Counted from the stretch's first letter, positions 1-8,799 are shown. The stretch: 52,497 nucleotides of DNA from Thermoplasmata archaeon (GCA_022750155.1 JAKIWG010000016.1:1-52497), one strand, 5' to 3'. The notes: generated by a model from the sequence alone, not told the origin. A program made the numbers and translations.

Positions 1-1
1 C

Positions 2-628
2 GGCACCCTCCCCCCTCCCGTTGTCTCCGTACTCTCCGACTTTCGCCTGCTCGTCAACCGTTCCGTCCGCGATGCGTTGGACCGGGGGCTCACCGCCCGC
101 GGCTCGCTCACCAAGTTCAGCCAACAACTGGCCCGCGAGTATCGCCTGCTCGGCTCGGGGGCTGCCATGGTGCTGGAGGACCTCCACCTGCCCCAAGGGA
201 GAGGACGGAGTCGCCGCACCCGTCGTCGACTCTCCTCCTGGCCCCAAAGGGAGCTCCACCGCCAACTGGAGTACAAGGCGGAGGAGCGCGGGGTGCCGGT
301 GCTGATAGTGAACCCTGCCTATACGTCGAAGACCTGCCCGGTGTGTGGCGAGATCAAGGATCGCCGAAGTAGGGTGGGCCGGGTGTTCGTCTGCGACCGC
401 TGTCGGTGGCGATGCGACCGACAGCGGAACGCGGGGCTGAACATTTGCCGAACCGTCCTTGCCGAGCTCCCGGAAGGGGCGATGAAGCAGGGACTTGGGG
501 GTCTATGGCTTGACCCCAACGCCCTGACCGATGATGCGATGATTCTCCGCTACCCCCCGGGTAACGCCGGGGCGCACGAGAGGAGCGGAGGGTCAGGGAG
601 AGTCGAGACGGGTCCTCGCAACAAATGA
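2..628 (+). CDS. tnpB: TnpB-like protein (IS200/IS605 OrfB), 3' part
   Basis: The frame is open to the left window edge, so the N-terminus lies outside; a TTG at 77 is an internal codon rather than a convincing start. The visible part has the C-terminal half of the TnpB RuvC-like nuclease: a VLEDLHLP segment supplying the second acidic residue, a QLEYKAEERGVPV segment, the zinc ribbon (NPAYTSKTCPVCG ... CDRC) and the third RuvC motif CDRQRNAGLNI with its Asp. TnpB proteins are RNA-guided nucleases encoded by IS200/IS605-type elements. No TnpA is visible. The gene ends with a long tail (about 70 residues after the NAGLNI motif). Whether the element is intact cannot be judged from this window. 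Confidence 0.85.
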   Translation, partial: GTLPPPVVSVLSDFRLLVNRSVRDALDRGLTARGSLTKFSQQLAREYRLLGSGAAMVLEDLHLPQGRGRSRRTRRRLSSWPQRELHRQLEYKAEERGVPVLIVNPAYTSKTCPVCGEIKDRRSRVGRVFVCDRCRWRCDRQRNAGLNICRTVLAELPEGAMKQGLGGLWLDPNALTDDAMILRYPPGNAGAHERSGGSGRVETGPRNK

Positions 629-1018
629 CCAGTTTCGATTCAAAGCCCCACCGCGACCGGGTGGATCGCGACTTTTCGCCCATCGGTGGAGGTCCTGGAC
701 CGCGCGTTTCGTGGCCTCCGCCGAGTCCGAGGGTGAGCGAGCCGGTGCAGCGGTATCTCGCGACTCGAACTCCCCGTTGTCGGTCCCTCTCTCTGGGCTC
801 GTCGCCACGGGTCATATCCGTCGAACTTCCGGCCGCGGGATCTACGAATATTCGACGGAGCGGGATCAACGGCCGCGCGCTCAACGGAGTGGACCGACAA
901 TGGCAGAATCCACGTGGACCCGCCGGTCGTACGCTCCAGAGGGTGTATCCCCGTCGTATCTCCCGGCGAGGTATTTCTAGGCCGGCCCGTTCCTGAATCT
1001 GCCAGGAGCTGCCGAAAC
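629..1018. other. Intergenic stretch without a supported gene
   Basis: About 390 bases between the TnpB-like gene and the solute-binding protein gene. Open frames on both strands cross it but show compositional, arginine-rich translations with no recognisable domain. It should contain the right end of the TnpB element and the promoter of the downstream gene; an AT-richer spot lies near 841-856 (TCTACGAATATTCGAC). The downstream gene has its own Shine-Dalgarno (AGGAGCT) at about 1005-1011. Confidence 0.5.
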
Positions 1019-4000
1019 ATGTCGAAAGAGCCCATATCATACACCAGCGACGATCCCCACACCCGTTCGCGCTCGATCGCCTCGGTGGCTTCGGGCGCCG
1101 TCATCACCCTGCTCCTACTGTCCGCCCTTCCCGGCGGCCTCGGCGCGCCGGGCGTGACGGCCCATGCTTCGAGCCCCTCTCTGGCCAATCTCCGTCCCTC
1201 CGTCGCTTCCAATCCGTGCCTCGTGAGCCCCGCGTCCACCCAAAGGCACGACCTCGTGGTCACCTCCTCGGAACTCCAGACCCTGGTGGGGACTCGCGCG
1301 GCGTTCCACGCTCTGTTCACGAACGGAACGATCGGCTCCTCGTATGACTGGGCGTTCGGCGACGGCAGCTCCGCGAGAACGCTCGGGCCGAGCGCCTTCC
1401 ACGCGTTCACTAACCCCGGACTGTTCGCGGTCTGCGTCCGTTCGACGGACGCCTGGGGGACGGTCCACGACAGCCGATCCTCGATCCTCCTGTTCCCCGT
1501 CCTGGACGAGGGCGGGAACGACGCGCACGGGACGCACGCGATCCTGACGGGCGCGGTGGTTTCCAACGGCACCTCCGGGGTCCAACCTACGGCCCTCATC
1601 CAGGCCGGCGGCTCGGTCACCGTGTCCGTACTGGTCTCCGTTTCCCCGACGAACCCCGCCGCCACTTCGCTCGGCTCCACGTTCCTGCTGAGCGCGAACG
1701 CGGGCACCCACGGGACGCTGTCGAAGGTTTCGGTGAACCCCACGGGGACGAGCCGCGCGAAGGTTTCGTTCAACCCGTCCACGCCGGCCGGGCTCTATGA
1801 GCTCACCTATTCGCTCTCCACGACCACTCCGATCAACGGCTCCAACGTGCTCTCCTGGAGCAACTTCACGTTCACGATCGCCGTGGGAGCCTCCCTCGGA
1901 GGCCACGCAGTGCCGACTCCCGCCACCGGCCACGCCGGGGTCCTGAATGTCTTCGAGACCGCCCCCGGTGGCGCCTCCACGCTCGACCCCGCGATCAGCT
2001 ACGAGACGGTCGGGGGCGAGGTCATCTCCAACGTATACCAGAACCTCGTCGATTGGAACCAATCGGGACCCAACCCGCAGGTCAATCCGATCCTCCCGGA
2101 CCTCGGAACGTGTGTGCCGGGCAGCTTCGAGTGCTCCAGCCTGTACGGCTCGTCCCTGGTGACCAACACCTCGGTCACGTTCGTGATCAACAACCAGTCC
2201 CGCTTCTACGACGGAGCGACGGGAAAGTCGTGGGGGGTCTGGCCCACGGACGTGCTGTTCTCCGTCGTGCGGACGATGGGCTTCGCCACCTATCCCTGTT
2301 GGGGTTGCAACAACGGGTGGATGATCAGCCAGGCGCTCCTGCCCTCGGGCAACGGCGCATGGGACGGTGGCCTCCACGCCCCCGGGAACAACACCCCCCA
2401 GCACGAGTACGCCGCGGTGGCCCTCAATCAGAGCACCACGTGCCCTGCCATCGCGCTGGTCTCTCAGCACGGCTGCGTCACCTTCGACTTCCCGTCCTCC
2501 TCGGTGTCGCCCGGCTCCCCCCGGTTCTTCCTCGATGTGCTCGCGGGTCCATGGGGCGGCGCCGTCGTCCCCTGCGGATGGTTCAGTGCCTCCGCCCAAG
2601 GGGCCGGGATCCCCTATTGGACGGCCGGGAACGTGAGCGGGACCGGCGACCATCCGTGCGCCGCTCCGGGCCAGCCCGGATATGGGGTCGTCCCCTCGAG
2701 CGTGCCGGTCACCGGCTGGGACTCCTGGGAGATCGCCGGGTCGCTGCCCCCCTGGGTCGGCACGGTATCGGGCTCCATGGCCGGAAGCGGTCCCTACACC
2801 CTCGCCGCGTACACCCCCGGGAGCTCTTACACACTCCAGGCGAACCCCGGCTGGCGCGCGAACCCCAATTGCCACGTCGCTGGATGCATGCCCGCCTCGG
2901 GGCCCGCGGCCCGGACCGTGTTCGTCGACTGGGCGACAGGATTCGGAGCCGGACAGTCCGCGATCTCCTCCGGCGCCGCCGACGTGGCGAGCTACTCGGT
3001 GACTAACGCCACGAGCGTGGTCCGACAACTGGAGGCCGGAGTGCTGTCGGTACGGGTCGTGCCCTCTCGCACCACCTACTTCGACCCCCTGAACCTGAAC
3101 TACAACGTGTCGGTGGCGAACACGATCGCCGGTCGAGCGCTCACGGCTCCGGCGACGGTCCTGACCGACCTCAACCTCCGCCAGTTCCTGATCCACTCCT
3201 ACCCGTACGATCGGTCGATGAGCTCCTCCTACGACGCGGGGGGGCTCGCGTATCGATTCGAGCAGGGAGGGGCCATCCCGAGCTTCTTCGGGGCGAGCAC
3301 GCCGACGAACATCTCGTGGCCTTCCGGAGGTGCCGACACGAATCCCGCCGATGCGGGGGGCGCGGCGTGGTGGTGGAACCTCACCTCGCACGACGGGGCG
3401 GCGGGTGGACACTGCACGCCCTCGCATCCATGCTCGTTCTTGATGACGTTCGTGAACGGGACGACGGCCGACGAGAAGGCCCAGAAGATCTGGGTCGCGA
3501 GCATCATCGCGATCTCCGGCGGCGCGATCCGACCGGTGCTGAAGGGCTTGACCTTCCTCCAGACGGTCATCAACTCGCTCTACACTCCGCCGGGGAGCAA
3601 CCCGCAAACCGTCTCCTCCGGGCTCGGATGGGTGGTCGACTATCCGGACCCGACCGATTTCGTCACCCCGCTCTACCTTCCGGACACCAGCTACACGTTC
3701 AGCGACGCGATTGCGGAGGAGCTCTCTCTGTTCAATTCGAGCAGCTGCCCGGTGGCCGTGACCCACTACTCGTCGCTGTCGACGCCCATCCCCATGGGCT
3801 GCCAGGGGACCGCGTATGCCGCCATGGTTGGGGCGTTGAGGGCGGCCGCCCTCGGGCCGCTCACCCCGGCCCGACTCCTCCTCTACGACGAAGCGGAGCA
3901 GGTGGCCCTACGGCTCGGTCTGTACGTCTCGACCGGTCAGGGCATGAACGTGCTGACCTTCGCCCCGTGGATCGACTCGTCGAGCGTGCCCTCCGGGGTG

Positions 4001-4375
4001 CTGACCGGGGAGAACATGATCGATTGGGGCCTGCTCCGCTACACGCCGCATCCGGCGCTCCTCGCCATCGAGGCCCCCGCGGCGAGCCCCGTCCCAGTAC
4101 CCCTCGGCCGGTCGGTGACGCTGGTCGCGATCGCCTCGGGCGGAACGGGCGGATACCGGTACCTGTGGTCGGGATTGCCCCCCGGGTGTACCTCGGTGAA
4201 CGCCTCCTCGACGACCTGCACGCCGACCTCGCGCGGGGTCTACAACGTGTCGGTCGCCGTGACGGACGCCTCGGGAACCAGCGTGACGAGCGCCGCCCTC
4301 AGCCTGCGGGTTGCGTCTCCCGTCGCCGTCATCGGAGTCCGCCGACCCGTGCGGCCGCTCAGCCGAAACGCCTGA
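1019..4375 (+). CDS. Large secreted family-5 solute-binding protein with PKD domains
   Basis: About 1118 residues. The ATG at 1019 was chosen because AGGAGCT lies 7 bases upstream and a hydrophobic export segment (about residues 21-45) follows directly. An N-terminal PKD domain (WAFGDGSS, about 85-165) precedes a linker and a full SBP_bac_5 domain (about 305-1015), recognisable from LDPAISYETVGGEVISNVYQ, DVLFSVVR and a late VVDYPDPTDFVTPLYLPDT segment. This family binds peptides or nickel for ABC importers. A C-terminal Ig/PKD-like repeat carries LWSGLPPGCTSVNASSTTC. No C-terminal membrane anchor and no permease or ATPase genes are adjacent, so it is an orphan receptor held, if at all, by its N-terminal segment. 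It is roughly twice the usual family length. Binding specificity is unknown. Confidence 0.88.
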   Translation: MSKEPISYTSDDPHTRSRSIASVASGAVITLLLLSALPGGLGAPGVTAHASSPSLANLRPSVASNPCLVSPASTQRHDLVVTSSELQTLVGTRAAFHALFTNGTIGSSYDWAFGDGSSARTLGPSAFHAFTNPGLFAVCVRSTDAWGTVHDSRSSILLFPVLDEGGNDAHGTHAILTGAVVSNGTSGVQPTALIQAGGSVTVSVLVSVSPTNPAATSLGSTFLLSANAGTHGTLSKVSVNPTGTSRAKVSFNPSTPAGLYELTYSLSTTTPINGSNVLSWSNFTFTIAVGASLGGHAVPTPATGHAGVLNVFETAPGGASTLDPAISYETVGGEVISNVYQNLVDWNQSGPNPQVNPILPDLGTCVPGSFECSSLYGSSLVTNTSVTFVINNQSRFYDGATGKSWGVWPTDVLFSVVRTMGFATYPCWGCNNGWMISQALLPSGNGAWDGGLHAPGNNTPQHEYAAVALNQSTTCPAIALVSQHGCVTFDFPSSSVSPGSPRFFLDVLAGPWGGAVVPCGWFSASAQGAGIPYWTAGNVSGTGDHPCAAPGQPGYGVVPSSVPVTGWDSWEIAGSLPPWVGTVSGSMAGSGPYTLAAYTPGSSYTLQANPGWRANPNCHVAGCMPASGPAARTVFVDWATGFGAGQSAISSGAADVASYSVTNATSVVRQLEAGVLSVRVVPSRTTYFDPLNLNYNVSVANTIAGRALTAPATVLTDLNLRQFLIHSYPYDRSMSSSYDAGGLAYRFEQGGAIPSFFGASTPTNISWPSGGADTNPADAGGAAWWWNLTSHDGAAGGHCTPSHPCSFLMTFVNGTTADEKAQKIWVASIIAISGGAIRPVLKGLTFLQTVINSLYTPPGSNPQTVSSGLGWVVDYPDPTDFVTPLYLPDTSYTFSDAIAEELSLFNSSSCPVAVTHYSSLSTPIPMGCQGTAYAAMVGALRAAALGPLTPARLLLYDEAEQVALRLGLYVSTGQGMNVLTFAPWIDSSSVPSGVLTGENMIDWGLLRYTPHPALLAIEAPAASPVPVPLGRSVTLVAIASGGTGGYRYLWSGLPPGCTSVNASSTTCTPTSRGVYNVSVAVTDASGTSVTSAALSLRVASPVAVIGVRRPVRPLSRNA

Positions 4376-4387
4376 GCCTCCGAGCGT

Positions 4388-4411
4388 GGGGGGCCCCGGC
4401 GGGGGCCCCCC
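4388..4411 (+). terminator. GC-rich hairpin after the solute-binding protein gene
   Basis: A perfect 10-bp stem (GGGGGGCCCC paired with GGGGCCCCCC) with a 4-base loop starts 12 bases after the stop codon and is followed by CTCTTATTC. It may be a terminator or an mRNA-end hairpin. The same T-rich tail (about 4415-4421) may serve as the TATA-like element of the next gene, 25 bases ahead of its ATG. Confidence 0.45.
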
Positions 4412-4444
4412 GACCTCTTATTCACGGGCACCCTGCGAACGGGG

Positions 4445-4855
4445 ATGGTCGTCTTCCCTTCCGCCGAGTGGGCGGAGGCGTTCCGCACCGCGCTGAACGC
4501 GAATCCCGCGTACGCCGAGTCGGCGAAGGTGTGGGAGGGGGACATCCTCCTCCTGATCCTTCCGGACCCGTCGCACCCCCACGGGGAGGGGGTGTACCTC
4601 GACCTCGCCCAGGGAGCGTGCCGGGGCGCCCGATACGTCTCGGACGCCGGGGGAGTGCAGAGCGAGTTCGTCTATCAGGGCTCCCGGTCGGCCTGGGGGA
4701 GACTGATCCGGGGGGAGCTCGATCCGGTGCGAGCGATCCTGGACGGGACGTTCCAGGTCAAGGGCAACATGGCCAAGGCGCTCCGATTCACGCGGGCGGC
4801 CAAGGAACTGGTCGAGACCGCGGGGAAAATTCCGGCGACGATGGCCTCGGCGTAG
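4445..4855 (+). CDS. SCP2-domain (sterol-carrier-like) protein
   Basis: 136 residues, the usual size of a single SCP2 domain. It begins with MVVFPSAEWAEAFRTALNAN, continues through a WEGDILLLILPDP strand, and ends with the typical LDGTFQVKGNMAKALRF segment of the family. SCP2 domains form a hydrophobic tunnel that binds lipids or acyl-CoA, and stand-alone archaeal copies are cytoplasmic. The neighbouring acyl-CoA ligase operon on the opposite strand is compatible with a lipid or acyl-CoA role, but no partner is shown. A TATA-like CTTATTC lies about 25 bases before the ATG, suggesting a leaderless transcript. It converges with the next gene, 15 bases away. Confidence 0.8.
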   Translation: MVVFPSAEWAEAFRTALNANPAYAESAKVWEGDILLLILPDPSHPHGEGVYLDLAQGACRGARYVSDAGGVQSEFVYQGSRSAWGRLIRGELDPVRAILDGTFQVKGNMAKALRFTRAAKELVETAGKIPATMASA

Positions 4856-4870
4856 TACGACGGTGGACTC

Positions 4871-5923
4871 CTAGCTCGAGGGAGCCGGGACCGCCGAAAT
4901 CACGGGCGTCGCAGCGGATCCGGGGGGGCCGGCGAGCGGGTCCGTTCCCGGTGCCGTTCCGGCCGTCGAGGCCCCCGCGGTCTTCGGAGGGGCGGGGGGC
5001 TTGGGCGGAGGAGGCATCATCCGGGCCTTTGCGTACCCGATGAGGCGGGACCACCCGGCCTCGGCCGCGTCGAGGTGGTAGGCGGCCTTGTCGCGGGCCA
5101 GGAAGTGGTGGCGTGCGCCGGGGATCTCCGCGAACTCGACCTCCAGACCCCCGGCCCCGGCATACGGCGCGAACTGGGCCCGGACCCGACCGGCCGCGGG
5201 GTCGGCCCCGGCCAGCAGCAGGAACGTGGGGGAGTTGATGAGCTTGAGCTCCTCCGGAGGGCGCACGGGCATCGGATACGCGAGCAGGAGGGCCGAGAGC
5301 CTTGGGTCCTTCGTGGCGAGGGCGATGGCCAGCGACCCCCCGTAGGAGGCGCCGAAGAGCGCGGTCTTGTCGACGTCGACCATCTCCTGCCCGCGCAGGT
5401 AGGCCAGAGCGTCCGAGTAGAGATGGACCATCCGGGCGATACGTGGAGAATCGAGCGGGACCCCACCGCGGGTGTGGGCCCCCATCCGCAGCGCGAGGTG
5501 GTCGGAGGAGCCGACCGAGCTCGTCTTCCCGACGTCCGGCAGCATCACCTCGAACCCCTCGCGGGCGAATCGGATGGCGCCGTCCAGCAACGCCGTCGTC
5601 AGTCCGTAGATGTCCGGGCAGACCAGCACGGTGGGGTGCCGGACCGGCTTCGTCGGGGTCAGCACGATCGCCGGTGCCTTCTGCTCCTTCGTCGCATCCG
5701 TCGGGAACCAGACCCGCTCGCTGCGGTACGGGGGGAGCGGGGCTCCGGGTTTGGCGCCGGACTTGATCCAGGCCTTATTCAGAAAATCGAGGACGCAGAG
5801 CTGGAAGCGTTCCTTGCTGAGGACGATGACCGCCTGGCGCTTCTTGCAGATGTCGCAGACTCCGATGACGCCGCTGCCGAACTGTAGGTCCGGGAGCGTG
5901 AGCATCAGGTCCTCGTCCGTCAT
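4871..5923 (-). CDS. Dienelactone hydrolase-family alpha/beta hydrolase
   Basis: 350 residues. A short N-terminal cysteine motif (C23-x2-C26 and C43, in GVCDICKKRQ) precedes an alpha/beta hydrolase fold. The nucleophile elbow is GASYGGS with Ser193, the acid is Asp241 (LLAGADPAAG) and the base His272 in GARHHF, the layout of the dienelactone hydrolase family; the classical enzyme uses Cys, so a serine nucleophile marks an esterase or peptidase-like subgroup. The last 50 residues are a Pro/Ala-rich tail. The start ATG overlaps the stop of the upstream PIN-domain gene (ATGA), so the two are translationally coupled behind the acyl-CoA ligase gene. The substrate is unknown. Confidence 0.82.
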   Translation of the reverse strand: MTDEDLMLTLPDLQFGSGVIGVCDICKKRQAVIVLSKERFQLCVLDFLNKAWIKSGAKPGAPLPPYRSERVWFPTDATKEQKAPAIVLTPTKPVRHPTVLVCPDIYGLTTALLDGAIRFAREGFEVMLPDVGKTSSVGSSDHLALRMGAHTRGGVPLDSPRIARMVHLYSDALAYLRGQEMVDVDKTALFGASYGGSLAIALATKDPRLSALLLAYPMPVRPPEELKLINSPTFLLLAGADPAAGRVRAQFAPYAGAGGLEVEFAEIPGARHHFLARDKAAYHLDAAEAGWSRLIGYAKARMMPPPPKPPAPPKTAGASTAGTAPGTDPLAGPPGSAATPVISAVPAPSS

Positions 5924-6351
5924 CGCTTCCTGCGGCCTCGGGGACGCACGTTGACAGGAGGGGGGGTCTTAACCGTTGCCGAAACGCGTCGGGGGGAGGG
6001 GGGTCGCTGCAGGACCAATCGGGTCCGGTCGCGCGGGACCAGGACGGAGACGCCGCGGGAAAGCAGGCGGCTCCTCAGCTCCCGGTCCGCCGTGACCACG
6101 CTCGCCGACCGCGCCACCGCAAGCCCCACGATCGTCTCGTCGCCCGACCCCGCGTTCGGCTGCGTCGTGAGCTGACGGGCCAGCGCGAGGGCGAGGGGCG
6201 CCGCGGGCAGGCCACGACGGACCAACGCCTCGAGCTCTCGCAGCACGGACGCGGGAACCCGCACTACGGCTCCCGGCAGGCACCGATCGATCTCCTCGGC
6301 CAGCCTCGGCCCCCCGAGCGGGGGGAGGAACGCGTTCGCGTCGAGGAGCAC
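5920..6351 (-). CDS. PIN-domain nuclease-like protein
   Basis: 143 residues. The sequence starts MLLDANAFL and has spaced acidic residues typical of PIN domains: Asp4, Glu39, Asp71 (SGDETIVGLA) and Asp89 (VVTADRELRSRLL). This is the archaeal Fcf1/VapC9-like type, which cleaves or binds RNA in the cytoplasm. No small antitoxin gene precedes it. It lies 25 bases after the acyl-CoA ligase gene and overlaps the hydrolase gene by four bases, so it is the middle gene of an operon. A stand-alone RNA-processing role is more likely than a toxin. A basic tail (PRGRRKR) ends the protein. Confidence 0.78.
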   Translation of the reverse strand: MLLDANAFLPPLGGPRLAEEIDRCLPGAVVRVPASVLRELEALVRRGLPAAPLALALARQLTTQPNAGSGDETIVGLAVARSASVVTADRELRSRLLSRGVSVLVPRDRTRLVLQRPPSPRRVSATVKTPPPVNVRPRGRRKR

Positions 6352-6376
6352 GAGCGGTGGGTGCCGCCCGCCGGGC

Positions 6377-7969
6377 CTACGGCTTTCGGAGGACGACCCC
6401 GAGCGTTTCCCGGTCGTGTTCGACCCCTCCGCGTCGACCCCGCAGGACGAATCGCTGGGCCTTCTGGTTCGCCGTCTTGGGGATCTCCTCCAGGAACTCG
6501 ACGAACCGCGGGACCATGAAGTAGGGAAGGTGTTCGCCGCAGAACTCGAACAGCTCCTTCGGCGCCACGTGGGCGCCGGGCCGTAGCTGGACGAACGCCT
6601 TGACGTCCTCCTCCCCGAGGGGGGACGGGACGCCCACGACGACCGACTCGAACACGGCCGGGTGGCGGTTCAAGACGCTTTCGACGTCGTACGGCGCGAG
6701 ATTCTCGCCGCGACGTCGGATGACGTCCTTCTTCCGGTCGACGAAGTAGTAGTAGCCCTCCGCATCGCGGGTGACGTAATCGCCCGTGTGGAACCACAGG
6801 TTGCGCCACGCGTCGACCGTCTGCTCGGCCTTGCCGTGGTAGCCGAGGAACATCGTGAACGGGGTCCGGGGCCGGACGATGAGCTCCCCCCGGGTCCCGT
6901 CGGGGACCGGCCGATCGTCGTCGTCCACGACCTCGGCCTCGACGAACCCCAGGGGGGTGCCTACCGAGCCGACGCGGACGGCGTCCGGTGGATTCATCAG
7001 GGTCGTGCAACCGCACTCGGTCATCCCGTAGAGTTCGATCAGCTTTAGCCCGAACCGCTGTTCGAACCGTGGCCAGAGGTCGCGCGTGGCGCCCGCCGTC
7101 AGCGCAACATGGACCCGGTGCGTACGGTCCGACGGTTTCTCGGGCTGCTTGAACAGGACGTTGATCATCGAGATCAACAGCGAGACATGGGTTGCCTCCA
7201 CGCGCGCCGCGGTCTCCCAGAACGTCGACGCGTGGAACCGGTCGTCGAAGGCGGCGGTCAGGTCGTACAGGAGGGCGGTCAGCGTGGTCATCTCCTGGGC
7301 GTTGCAATGGAAGAGCGGCAACGCGGTGAACAACACCGAGCCCTCGGTGAGCCGGCTACGACGTCCGATCTCCCGGGGGGTCGTCAAGAGCTTCTCGTGG
7401 GGGATGACCGCCCCCTTCGGAGGTCCGGTCGTCCCACTCGTGTAGAGGATCGAGGCGGCGTCCTGGGGTCGCGGGGTCGCCAACGCCGGCAGGGGGGCGT
7501 CGGAGGGCAACTCCTCCCAGGGTCGAACCGCCTCGACCCCCGGGGCGGACCCGACACGCCACTCCTGAGGGATCCCGAGGGCCGAGCGATGCGGAGCGTA
7601 GACCTCCCAGAGCCGCGAGTCGACCACCAGTCCCTTCGGCTGGCAGTCCTCGAGCTCGTACCGAAGGAGCTCGCCCTTCAGCCCCGTGTTCAGGGGAACC
7701 AGGACGGCGCCCGCCTTGGCCGCGCCGAACCAAAGCTCGAGGAACTCCGGGCCGTTGAACAGGAGCGCGGCGACGCGCTCCCCCCGGGTGAATCCGACGC
7801 GCACGAGGCCGGAAGCGACGCGGTCCGATTCCACATCGAGCTCCGCGTACGTCCGACGGGCGTCCGGGAACACCACCGCGGTGCGTCCGCCGTTCTTCGC
7901 GGCTTTCCCCCGGACCAATGAGACGAGGTCGTGGTACTCCTCCGGGGGGGCGAGCATCCGATGGGGCAT
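6377..7969 (-). CDS. Acyl-CoA synthetase (AMP-forming ligase)
   Basis: 530 residues, normal for the ANL superfamily. The P-loop-like motif ILYTSGTTGPPKGAV, the ELYGMTE motif, the TGDYVTRDAEGYYYFVDRKKD hinge region and the catalytic lysine in IPKTANQKAQRF are all present, so it should be active in ATP-dependent activation of a carboxylic acid and transfer to CoA. It resembles crotonobetaine/carnitine or medium-chain ligases (CaiC/FadD-like), but the acid cannot be named from sequence. It is the first gene of a three-gene operon with the PIN and hydrolase genes and is divergent from the NUDIX gene. ATG at 7969 is the start. Confidence 0.87.
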   Translation of the reverse strand: MPHRMLAPPEEYHDLVSLVRGKAAKNGGRTAVVFPDARRTYAELDVESDRVASGLVRVGFTRGERVAALLFNGPEFLELWFGAAKAGAVLVPLNTGLKGELLRYELEDCQPKGLVVDSRLWEVYAPHRSALGIPQEWRVGSAPGVEAVRPWEELPSDAPLPALATPRPQDAASILYTSGTTGPPKGAVIPHEKLLTTPREIGRRSRLTEGSVLFTALPLFHCNAQEMTTLTALLYDLTAAFDDRFHASTFWETAARVEATHVSLLISMINVLFKQPEKPSDRTHRVHVALTAGATRDLWPRFEQRFGLKLIELYGMTECGCTTLMNPPDAVRVGSVGTPLGFVEAEVVDDDDRPVPDGTRGELIVRPRTPFTMFLGYHGKAEQTVDAWRNLWFHTGDYVTRDAEGYYYFVDRKKDVIRRRGENLAPYDVESVLNRHPAVFESVVVGVPSPLGEEDVKAFVQLRPGAHVAPKELFEFCGEHLPYFMVPRFVEFLEEIPKTANQKAQRFVLRGRRGGVEHDRETLGVVLRKP

Positions 7970-8040
7970 CCGGCCGTTCGCATAAGGGTTCTAGGCCCGC
8001 CGTCCGAAGCCCTCTTACCGAGCGGACATTGGCGCGGGGG

Positions 8041-8496
8041 ATGTCGTCGCGCTCCGTCCCGTTTCGACCGGACCGGCCGGTCGTGGCCGAGCTCGCCGCC
8101 GGTGCGGTGCTGCGGTCCGCGGTCGAACCGAATATCCTCCTGCTCCACGAGCCCTCCGAGGACCGGTGGTGCTTTCCCAAGGGCCACGTCGAACCCGGGG
8201 AATCCCTCGAGACCGCGGCCCGACGCGAGGTCCACGAGGAGACGGGGATCCGGGAGTTCTCCCTGGAGCGGGAGCTTCGGGAGGTGCGATACCGCTTCTT
8301 CCGCTCCAAGTCCGGGGTGAACGTGATGAAGACCGTCGTCTACTTCCTGGGACGCACCTCGGAACGGGAAGTGCAGCTCGAATCGATCTTCGACCGGGCG
8401 GAATGGGTGACGGTCGCCGAGGCAATGGCGCGGGTGCGCTTCCCCGCCGATCGGGAAGTGCTTGCGGCGCTTACGGCCCTCGATGAACCCCGATAG
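8041..8496 (+). CDS. NUDIX hydrolase
   Basis: 151 residues when started at ATG 8041; the frame continues upstream but only over the divergent promoter region. A complete Nudix box occupies residues 48-70 (GHVEPGESLETAARREVHEETGI), matching G-x5-E-x7-REUxEExGU. The fold elements before (WCFPKG) and after match the diadenosine tetraphosphate hydrolase/MutT-like type. It hydrolyses a nucleoside diphosphate linked to another moiety in the cytoplasm; the substrate is open. A TATA-like CTCTTACC lies about 28 bases before the ATG. Confidence 0.88.
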   Translation: MSSRSVPFRPDRPVVAELAAGAVLRSAVEPNILLLHEPSEDRWCFPKGHVEPGESLETAARREVHEETGIREFSLERELREVRYRFFRSKSGVNVMKTVVYFLGRTSEREVQLESIFDRAEWVTVAEAMARVRFPADREVLAALTALDEPR

Positions 8497-8799
8497 GCCT
8501 CGCGTCGGCCTACGAACTTCCAGAAAGAGGCCGACCCGGCGACGGTTTGCCGGGCCCCGGCGTGGGTGGACGTCGGGTCCCGGCACTAGATTCACCTCGG
8601 GAACAGGGATATAGAACACTCCACGGGGTCAATTTGGCGTTAGAACGAGACTCGCCCGAACGGCCCTGAATTCGCCCGCGGACGACATCGCGGGGAAGGG
8701 GATTCGCCGCATCCGGAATATCCTCCCCCCACGGGGAAGGGGGCGAGGGTCACGCATTGAGCGGCCCGGCGCCGAGGACGCCGGGCCGCCGTCGCATCG
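8497..8799. other. Intergenic stretch with several hairpins
   Basis: About 300 bases between the NUDIX gene and the stop of a surface-protein gene on the other strand. It holds an 8-bp hairpin (8504-8511 with 8528-8535), immediately followed by a 6-bp hairpin (8535-8540 with 8549-8554), a TATA-like GGGATATAGAAC near 8606, and an 11-bp hairpin (8761-8789). No coding frame is convincing. The first two hairpins probably end the NUDIX transcript; the TATA-like site has no gene after it on the plus strand. Confidence 0.5.
8761..8789 (-). terminator. 11-bp hairpin behind surface-protein gene
   Basis: GCGGCCCGGCG and CGCCGGGCCGC form a perfect 11-bp stem with a 7-base loop, 11 bases after the stop of the minus-strand gene that ends at 8800. 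There is no T-run after it, so it may protect the 3' end or help termination. Confidence 0.5.

Noticed and set aside
1115-3766. 883-codon open frame on the minus strand across the solute-binding protein gene
   Set aside because: Its translation is Arg/Gly/Glu-rich without any domain; the plus strand holds a clear protein. Long antisense frames are expected in DNA of this base composition.
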